This document shows positions 57,742-64,000 of a stretch of DNA of 64,000 nt, in pieces. The number at the start of each line of letters is the position of its first letter. Position 1 is the stretch's first letter. Source of the stretch: an uncultured Pelagibacteraceae bacterium (GTDB lineage Bacteria; Pseudomonadota; Alphaproteobacteria; Pelagibacterales; Pelagibacteraceae); the NCBI GenBank assembly GCA_902539235.1, contig CACBIC010000001.1, positions 43,680 through 107,679 on the forward strand, written 5' to 3'. The translations under genes were made by a program, and so were the position numbers. The notes beneath the pieces are model-generated. The model made no database searches, was not told where the DNA came from, and was given only the letters and a program-made list of their open reading frames with translations.

Positions 57742-59525
57742 TTTTTCTTAAGATCCAATTTTATATTCAATTCTTTAAGATGTTCCTCATCAACTCTCGA
57801 AGGTGCTTTCATCATTAAATCTTCTGCATTTTGGTTCATTGGAAACAATGTAACTTCTCTTATATTTTTTTCATCGGCCAATAGCATTACTATTCTATCA
57901 ATTCCTGGTGCAATGCCTCCATGAGGGGGTGCACCATAACTTAGTGCATTTATCATACCACTAAATTTTTCATTAACTTTTTTTTCACTATATCCTGCTA
58001 TTGAAAATAACTTATACATCAATTCTGGAATATGGTTTCTTATAGCCCCAGAAGATAACTCAATTCCATTACAAACTATATCGTATTGGAAAGCTTTTAT
58101 ATTAAGTGGTTTCTCAAAATTAATTTCTTTAATATTTCCTTGCGGCATAGAAAAAGGATTATGACTAAAAATAATTTTATTGGTTTTTTCGTCTAATTCA
58201 AACATTGGATAATCTACAATCCAACAAAAGCTATATTCATTATTGTTAATAAGATTTAAATCTGAACATATCTTATCTCTTGAAATAGACAGTATTTTTT
58301 CAAGTTCTTTTTCCTTTCCGCATGACAAAAATAAACTATCTCCAATAGATGCATTACAAATTTTCATTATTTCTTTAAGAGAGTTTTCGCTAAAAAATTT
58401 TCCAACTGGTCCTTTTGCAGTTATTTTTTCATCTTTTTCAAAAGTAAAATAAGCTAACCCTGAAGCTCCATTCTCTTTTGCCCATTTGTCAATATTATCA
58501 AAAAAACTTCTAGGTTTTTCTTTTGTATTTTTAGTTAATATAGCTTTCACATGAGAACCAGATTTTACTAGATTTTTAAATATATCAAACTTTACATCTT
58601 CTCTTGAAAAAATTTCCGTCACATCATGAATTATCAAAGGATTTCTTAAGTCTGGCTTATCTGTGCCGTATTTTTGCATAGCTTCTTTATAAGGAATTCT
58701 TGGAAACTTTGTTGATTTAATTTTTTTGTTTGAAAATTTTTTAAATACATTAGTTAATAATTTTTCTACAACTTGAAATACATCCTCTTGCTCTACAAAT
58801 GACATTTCTAAGTCTAGTTGATAAAATTCTCCAGGACTCCTATCAGCTCTTGCATCTTCATCTCTAAAACACGGAGCAATTTGAAAATATTTATCGAAAC
58901 CAGAAACCATGATTAGTTGCTTAAACTGTTGAGGTGCTTGGGGTAGAGCATAAAATTTACCTGGATTCAATCTACTTGGAACTAAAAAGTCTCTTGCACC
59001 TTCTGGGCTAGACGAAGTTAGAATTGGTGTTTGGAATTCTAAAAAACCTATTTTAAGCATTTCTTCTCTGATGAAAGAAATTACTTTTGATCTTAAAATG
59101 ATATTATGGTGCATTTCATCTCTTCTAAGATCTAAAAATCTATACTTTAATCTAATGTCTTCTGGGTAGTCCTGTTCACCAAAAACTGGCATTGGTAATT
59201 CTTTTGCATCTGATAAAACCTCTAATGATTCAATAGCAACCTCTATTTTTCCTGTTTTTAACTCTAGATTTTCTGTTCCTTTTTCACGCTTAATTACTTT
59301 ACCCGAAACCTTCAAAACAGATTCGGGCTTGATTTTTTCTAAAATAGAAAAAAACTTATTATTATTTTCAATTACACATTGTGTTAAACCATAGTGGTCT
59401 CGAAGATCTACAAATAGAAGATTTCCATGGTCTCTTTTTCTATGAAGCCATCCAGATAATGTAATTGTTTTATCAATATTACTCTCATCTAGTTCGGAAC
59501 AATTATGAGTTCTGTATTTATTCAT
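57738..59525 (-). CDS. aspS: Aspartyl-tRNA synthetase
   Basis: Class II synthetase charging tRNA-Asp, 595 residues, bacterial type with the GAD insertion domain (about 285-415). The N-terminal anticodon-binding OB fold contains [19 protein letters not shown]; motif 2 is [23 protein letters not shown]; motif 3 is [14 protein letters not shown]. Possibly non-discriminating if Asp-tRNA-Asn amidation is used; this cannot be decided here. Overlaps hda by 4 bp. Confidence 0.97.
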   Translation of the reverse strand: MNKYRTHNCSELDESNIDKTITLSGWLHRKRDHGNLLFVDLRDHYGLTQCVIENNNKFFSILEKIKPESVLKVSGKVIKREKGTENLELKTGKIEVAIESLEVLSDAKELPMPVFGEQDYPEDIRLKYRFLDLRRDEMHHNIILRSKVISFIREEMLKIGFLEFQTPILTSSSPEGARDFLVPSRLNPGKFYALPQAPQQFKQLIMVSGFDKYFQIAPCFRDEDARADRSPGEFYQLDLEMSFVEQEDVFQVVEKLLTNVFKKFSNKKIKSTKFPRIPYKEAMQKYGTDKPDLRNPLIIHDVTEIFSREDVKFDIFKNLVKSGSHVKAILTKNTKEKPRSFFDNIDKWAKENGASGLAYFTFEKDEKITAKGPVGKFFSENSLKEIMKICNASIGDSLFLSCGKEKELEKILSISRDKICSDLNLINNNEYSFCWIVDYPMFELDEKTNKIIFSHNPFSMPQGNIKEINFEKPLNIKAFQYDIVCNGIELSSGAIRNHIPELMYKLFSIAGYSEKKVNEKFSGMINALSYGAPPHGGIAPGIDRIVMLLADEKNIREVTLFPMNQNAEDLMMKAPSRVDEEHLKELNIKLDLKKN

Positions 59526-60178
59526 TTATTTAATACTTTTTTTATTAAATTAATATTTATTGATTTTCCAGAAGATAACGACAAATCGTCGATATCTTTA
59601 AGAAATTTGAATATTTTATCATAAGATCGGTCTACATTTTTAATAATATAATCTGATATTTTTGGATTTAGATTGATTTGTTTATCAGAAAAAGATTTTG
59701 AGATTATAACTTGTAACAGTTCATCGGTAGGTAAATCTATCCCAATGTAAAGAAAGCTATTCATCCTAGATTTTAAATCTTTTAATTTAAAGTCAATTTC
59801 TTTTAAAGACTTTACGCTATTAATTAAAACAAAATTCTCTAATTGTTTTGAATGGTTAAGTATTGAATATAATAATTTTTCATCAATGTTGTTTTCAAAA
59901 TTATCAATAATTAAGCAATCTAAATTGTTTAGATTCGAAATTGTATTATCGTTAACTTTGACCGCTTCAACAATTTGTATTCTACTGATTCTTTTTTCAA
60001 GGATCTTTGATAAATGAGTTTTTCCTGAGCCAGGAACACCAAAAATATTTAACCATTTTTCGTTCCATTTAGGCCAGCTTTCGATAAGTTTGTATGCTGA
60101 AAAGTTATTGCTTGAGACATAAAAATCTTGCTCAAAATATTTAGTTTTAAAAGGAAATTTAAAAATTAATTGACTCAT
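59522..60178 (-). CDS. hdaA: DnaA-related replication regulator, Hda/HdaA-like
   Basis: The protein has 218 residues, a DnaA-like AAA+ domain without the DnaA DNA-binding domain. The N-terminus reads SQLIFKF, which fits a sliding-clamp-binding motif (QLxLxF), as in E. coli Hda. Walker A is GVPGSGKT at 47-54 and Walker [10 protein letters not shown]. It probably promotes DnaA-ATP hydrolysis after replisome loading. It lies between DUF2066 and aspS genes, overlapping both by 4 bp. Confidence 0.85.
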   Translation of the reverse strand: MSQLIFKFPFKTKYFEQDFYVSSNNFSAYKLIESWPKWNEKWLNIFGVPGSGKTHLSKILEKRISRIQIVEAVKVNDNTISNLNNLDCLIIDNFENNIDEKLLYSILNHSKQLENFVLINSVKSLKEIDFKLKDLKSRMNSFLYIGIDLPTDELLQVIISKSFSDKQINLNPKISDYIIKNVDRSYDKIFKFLKDIDDLSLSSGKSININLIKKVLNK

Positions 60179-61224
60179 TTAATAATTTTAATACTCCATT
60201 CATCATTTTTTTGCTTTAAAATAATTTTTTCTCTTTTTAATTCATTTTTAATTTTTTCTAATTTTCCTAAGTACTTAATTTTAAGGAAAACATATTCACT
60301 GTTAAATTCTTGAACATATAAATTATCAACTAAATCAATATTATTTAATCTTTTGTTCAATTCAGCCAAATTATTATTTTTATCTATAATCAATTTTATA
60401 TTCAAAAAAGACGGTGTTTTAATATCAATCAAATTTTGTGATTTTACTAAGTCAACTATTTCATTCCTGGTTCTCCGAATTATTTCTCTGTAATTTTTTT
60501 CTTTTTTTTGAAAATTGTTTTTTAACAATAAATTTTTATTTATTTTTTTTCCTGAAATATTTGCCCTTAAAAAGACTTTTTCTATACTGCCTTTTTTATC
60601 TTCAATTAGTATTAATGCTTGATTTTTCTTTGAATATTCTAAAAACAAGCTATTAATTTCCATATCCAATAAATTATTTTTATTTAAATTTATTTTTTGT
60701 ATAATTTCTATATTCTCAAATGGTAAGATAAATTCAACCAAATCATTTTCTTCAAAGTCATTCCATTTGTCATAAAAAAAATTTTGATTAAATATAAAAT
60801 ATTGATCATTTGAACTAAGAACTGGAAGAAGGTAAAATTCCTTATCGGTTACTTCGGAGTAAGAAATATTTTTTTCATAAAATAGATTATGTAACTTATC
60901 TTTATCAAAAAAAATATTTAAAATTACTGTATCTTCATTTTTAGTATTGTCTTCATTTGAAATTACTTGATAATACGAGACCAACTCCTTAATTTTTTCA
61001 AAATCCATATTTGAAATTTTTTCTTTATCCTCAATTAATAGAATTCTATCGATTAGCTTTTTGTAAGCTTTGTTTATAGCTTGATTAACAATATCTGTGT
61101 TTGAAGTATTTGTTTTCTTAGTAATCTTAATATTATTAACATTAAATATACTACCTTCAGATAAAACATTTCCAGTTTTAATAAAAATAACTAAGATAAG
61201 AATTATAAATTTATAAAGTTTCAT
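60175..61224 (-). CDS. DUF2066 domain protein, probable exported
   Basis: The protein has 349 residues, with a signal-type hydrophobic segment at 4-22 (KFIILILVIFIKTGNVLSEG). NQAINKAYKKLIDRILLIED and following residues resemble the start of the DUF2066 domain, and the gene precedes hdaA as DUF2066 genes do in other alphaproteobacteria (from memory, often with a permease between them that is missing here). Function unknown. Only 24 bp separate it from the divergent purM. Confidence 0.7.
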   Translation of the reverse strand: MKLYKFIILILVIFIKTGNVLSEGSIFNVNNIKITKKTNTSNTDIVNQAINKAYKKLIDRILLIEDKEKISNMDFEKIKELVSYYQVISNEDNTKNEDTVILNIFFDKDKLHNLFYEKNISYSEVTDKEFYLLPVLSSNDQYFIFNQNFFYDKWNDFEENDLVEFILPFENIEIIQKINLNKNNLLDMEINSLFLEYSKKNQALILIEDKKGSIEKVFLRANISGKKINKNLLLKNNFQKKEKNYREIIRRTRNEIVDLVKSQNLIDIKTPSFLNIKLIIDKNNNLAELNKRLNNIDLVDNLYVQEFNSEYVFLKIKYLGKLEKIKNELKREKIILKQKNDEWSIKIIK

Positions 61225-61248
61225 AAAAAATAAATATCATTTTTATAA

Positions 61249-62276
61249 ATGAAAAAAATACAAAATAATTACAAAAAAAGTGGCGTAGATATTTCATTAG
61301 CAAATAAATTGGTAAAGCACATATCTTTAGTATCAAAAAAAGATGTCAAAAAAACGAAAAACTCTTTAGACAAAGATGTAATTGGGGGATTTGGTTCTTT
61401 ATTTGATATAAGTAAATTAAATGTTAAAGACCCTGTAATTGTTTCATGTACCGATGGGGTTGGTACAAAGATAGAATTAGCGAATAAATTTAAAAATTTG
61501 ATACTATTGGTATAGACCTAGTTGCAATGTGTATAAACGACTTGATCGTCCAAGGAGCAAAACCATTATTTTTTCTAGACTACATAGCAACAGGTAAATT
61601 AGATTTAAATAAAACCAAAAAGATTTTAAAAGGAATTTTTGAAGGATGTAGATTGTCAAATTGTAAACTTATTGGGGGTGAAACTGCTGAAATGCCTGGC
61701 ACATACTCTAATGATAAATTTGATATTGCTGGGTTTAGTGTTGGGATAGTTTCAAAGAAAAAAATTTTAAGTGAAAAAAAAGTTAGATCTGGAGATGTAG
61801 TTTTAGCTATACCCTCTAGTGGGTTACATTCTAATGGATTTTCTTTAGTAAGATCAATTTTGAAATCTAATAGAATTCCATTAAATTTAAGGAAAGAATT
61901 ATTGAGGCCAACAAAAATTTATTCAAAAGAAATTTTAAAATTAGTAGATAAAAATTTAATCCATTCAGCTGCACATATTACGGGTGGTGGGCTTATAGAA
62001 AATTTAATGAGATCAATACCTAAAAATTTATCAACAAACATTGATCTCTCTAAGATCAAGATTAAGAGAATCTTTAAATGGCTTAAAAATAAAAATATTT
62101 CTGATAATGAAATGTTAAATACATTTAATTGTGGTGTAGGTTTTTGTATCATTTCTCCAAAAAAAAATGTTACTAAAATTAAAAATACTTTTGATAAAAA
62201 ATTTAAGCCTTATGAAATTGGTTTTATTTCTAAAGAGAAAGTCAGAATTAAAATAAGTAATTCATTAAAATGGTGA
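61249..62276 (+). pseudogene. purM: Phosphoribosylformylglycinamidine cyclo-ligase PurM, reading frame broken near 61492-61500
   Basis: Makes aminoimidazole ribotide in purine synthesis. The first part (from 61249) shows VIGGFGSLFDI and SCTDGVGTKIELANKFKN, then hits TAG at 61513-61515. The other frame continues without loss as DTIGIDLVAMCINDLIVQGA, GGETAEMPGTYS, HSNGFSLVRS and HITGGGL. A single missing base in the A5-T3 run at 61492-61499 explains this exactly: one more T or A would give one open frame of about 343 residues. purN follows with overlap and is intact. A sequencing or assembly error is more likely than true gene loss. Confidence 0.88.
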
Positions 62277-62833
62277 AAAAAAATGCATGTATTTTTATAT
62301 CTGGTAAAGGCTCAAATCTTGAGAATTTGATAAAAAAATCGAGAGAATATAGTTTCCCAGTTAACATAAAGCTTGTAATCTCAAATAATAAAATTGCTCA
62401 GGGGATTAACTTCGCAAGAATAAATTCAATACCATTCTTAATTGTAAATACAAAAAAAAGGGGTTTTGAAAATTTGATTTTGAAGATTATTAAAAAGAAT
62501 AAAATTTCATTAATTTGTTTAGCTGGTTATATGAAAATAATATCAGAAAAATTCATAAGAGAATTTGGAAAACAAATAATCAATATTCATCCGTCGTTGT
62601 TGCCTAAGTATAAAGGTTTAGATACATATAATAAAATACTAAAGAATAAGGAAAAAAAAACAGGCTGCACAATACATTTTGTTAATAAGCAATTAGATGG
62701 TGGAAAAATAATAAACAAGAAATTTTTTTTTTTAAATAAAAATGAAAGTTTGGAAACTCTTAAAATAAAGACTCAAAAATTGGAGCGCTTAGCTTATCCG
62801 GAGGCAATAATTAAGTTGTATAGAGATCGTTAG
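62270..62833 (+). CDS. purN: Phosphoribosylglycinamide formyltransferase PurN
   Basis: Transfers formyl from 10-formyl-THF to GAR in purine synthesis. The protein has 187 residues. FISGKGSNLENLIKKS binds the phosphate; INIHPSLLPKYKGLDTYNKIL carries the catalytic His and TIHFVNKQLDGG the catalytic Asp. Overlaps the purM end by 7 bp (purMN operon) and its TAG stop overlaps the convergent ndk stop (TTAG). Confidence 0.96.
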   Translation: MVKKNACIFISGKGSNLENLIKKSREYSFPVNIKLVISNNKIAQGINFARINSIPFLIVNTKKRGFENLILKIIKKNKISLICLAGYMKIISEKFIREFGKQIINIHPSLLPKYKGLDTYNKILKNKEKKTGCTIHFVNKQLDGGKIINKKFFFLNKNESLETLKIKTQKLERLAYPEAIIKLYRDR

Positions 62834-63240
62834 TTTTTAAAAAAAAAATTAATTTCTTTTTTTGCGTTTTCATTTGAGTCAGAGCCATGTACAGAATTTT
62901 TATCAATTGAAATTCCATAAAGACTCCTGATCGTGTTTTCCTCTGCTTTTTTTGGGTCTGTTGCTCCCATTAACTTTCTATTCTGTAATATGGCATTTTC
63001 ACCCTCTAAAATCATAGCAACTATTGGGCCAGAAGATAAATAAGAACATAAATGTTCATAAAATGGTTTTGATTGATGAACTTTATAAAACTCTGCAGCT
63101 TCTTCTTTGGAAATTTGAATTTTTTTTGACTCTTTAATCTTCAAATTATTTGAAGTAAATATTTTTTTAATTTCATCTACAAGGTTTCTTTCAACTGCAT
63201 CTGGCTTAATGATTGATAATGTTTGTTCCTGGTTACTCAT
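62830..63240 (-). CDS. ndk: Nucleoside diphosphate kinase
   Basis: Equalises NTP and dNTP pools. The protein has 136 residues, normal length. [12 protein letters not shown] opens the fold; [12 protein letters not shown] and the active-site NSVHGSDS with His118 follow. The start overlaps pepA by 8 bp. In other proteobacteria pepA and ndk are often separated by holC, which is absent here. Confidence 0.97.
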   Translation of the reverse strand: MSNQEQTLSIIKPDAVERNLVDEIKKIFTSNNLKIKESKKIQISKEEAAEFYKVHQSKPFYEHLCSYLSSGPIVAMILEGENAILQNRKLMGATDPKKAEENTIRSLYGISIDKNSVHGSDSNENAKKEINFFFKN

Positions 63241-64000
63241 AATTTTCCTCGATTAATTCATTAAGTAATCTCACCCCAAAACCAGTGGCTCCTCCAGAAT
63301 TTAAAGCACCTCCATATTTTGAAAAAGCCATACCAGCAATGTCTAAATGAGCCCAAGGAGTTTTATTTAAAATAAATCTTTGAAGAAATTGCGCAGCTGT
63401 TGTTGATCCTGCGCCTCCAACATAATTTATATTTTGCATATCTGCATTTTTTGAATTCATAAGTTTATCGTAATTTTTGTGCAATGGCATTCGCCAAACT
63501 TTTTCGTCAACTTTTTCACCAGCATTAAAAATTTTTTTTGACAAATCATCATTATTTGAAAATAGTCCAGCGTACTCTGAACCAAGAGAAACTATAATTG
63601 CTCCTGTTAGGGTAGCTAAATCTATTATAAATTTTGGTTTGTATTTTTTTTCAGTAAAAGTAATTGCGTCGGCTAATACTAATCGTCCCTCTGCATCGGT
63701 ATTTAACACCTCTATAGTTTTACCGCTAAAAGATTTTACAATATCCCCAGGTCTTTGTGCATTACCACTGACCATGTTCTCAACAAGACCGACAACTCCT
63801 ATAGCATTTACTTTTGCTTTTCTAATAGCCAAACTTTTCATTAATCCAACAACAGCAGCGGAACCTGCCATATCGTATGTCATATCCTCCATGAATTTAG
63901 CTGGTTTCAAGGAGTAACCACCAGTATCGAAACAAACTCCCTTTCCTACAAATGCTAATGGACTCGAATTATTTTTAGCACCATTCCACTCCATTGTTAC
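63233..64000 (-). CDS. pepA: Leucyl aminopeptidase PepA, 3' part (truncated by window edge)
   Basis: Di-zinc M17 aminopeptidase. The 5' part lies beyond the window; the open frame continues to base 64000. The visible C-terminal catalytic domain has [17 protein letters not shown] (Lys and Asp ligands), [11 protein letters not shown] and the diagnostic [14 protein letters not shown], followed by [11 protein letters not shown] methionine at 63994 is internal, not the start. Confidence 0.96.
   Translation of the reverse strand, partial: VTMEWNGAKNNSSPLAFVGKGVCFDTGGYSLKPAKFMEDMTYDMAGSAAVVGLMKSLAIRKAKVNAIGVVGLVENMVSGNAQRPGDIVKSFSGKTIEVLNTDAEGRLVLADAITFTEKKYKPKFIIDLATLTGAIIVSLGSEYAGLFSNNDDLSKKIFNAGEKVDEKVWRMPLHKNYDKLMNSKNADMQNINYVGGAGSTTAAQFLQRFILNKTPWAHLDIAGMAFSKYGGALNSGGATGFGVRLLNELIEENYE

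Noticed and set aside
1..64000. CRISPR arrays, insertion sequences, prophage genes, toxin-antitoxin pairs, rRNA
   Set aside because: No regularly spaced repeats, transposase, integrase, phage or rRNA sequence was seen on either strand.

Overview
The window is AT-rich (about 30% G+C by eye), almost entirely coding, and reads as a piece of the chromosome of a genome-streamlined alphaproteobacterium, most likely SAR11/Pelagibacterales or a similarly reduced lineage. Indicators are a short prolyl-tRNA synthetase without the editing insert, an NDUFA12 homologue, DUF1467, DUF2155 and DUF2066 proteins, an HdaA-type replication protein, an RNase J, and neighbour pairs I recall as typical of alphaproteobacteria (anmK/tyrS, mrcA-prfB, accBC-DUF2155-NDUFA12, tRNA-Leu-tig-clpP-clpX-lon). 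The species-level placement is inference; no rRNA is present.

Region 1 (1-22039, all minus strand): a run of 22 genes with no gap above 6 bp. In transcription order it holds the 14 complex I genes nuoA-N, then birA, coaX, RNase J, a DUF1467 membrane protein, proS, lolC/E, lolD and the 5' part of dnaE. Region 2 (22203-26483): tRNA-Val and tRNA-Asp, a zinc-ribbon membrane protein, and two sugar genes: an 848-residue fusion of SDR, cupin and C-methyltransferase domains, and a GT17-like glycosyltransferase. Region 3 (26496-32365): the protein-quality operon tRNA-Leu, tig, clpP, clpX, lon. Region 4 (32396-35872): a WecA-like lipid-carrier sugar transferase, an EamA transporter and glutamine synthetase. 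Region 5 (35869-41980): an IscR-type regulator followed by sufBCDS, sufU, a SufT-like gene and sufA, making Fe-S clusters of the kind complex I, encoded nearby, needs in quantity. Region 6 (42112-52767): hydrolase, anmK, tyrS, an AsmA-like protein, prfB with its programmed frameshift, mrcA and a cysteine-free RNase E. Region 7 (52759-64000): thiS-thiG, aroQ, accB-accC, DUF2155, NDUFA12 homologue, an orphan NrdJ C-terminal module, aspS, hda, DUF2066, a frameshifted purM, purN, ndk and the 3' part of pepA.

There is no CRISPR array, insertion sequence, prophage or rRNA. No stretch without a gene exceeds about 165 bp. The interesting signals are within or between housekeeping genes: a three-domain sugar enzyme, an RNase E without its zinc-link cysteines, a free-standing piece of class II ribonucleotide reductase, a biotin ligase without its C-terminal domain, a tRNA 9 nt from a start codon, a purM reading-frame break, and six convergent gene pairs whose stop codons overlap by exactly 4 bp. 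I did not find a clearly new multi-gene system; the fusion enzyme and the orphan NrdJ module are the best candidates for undescribed biology.
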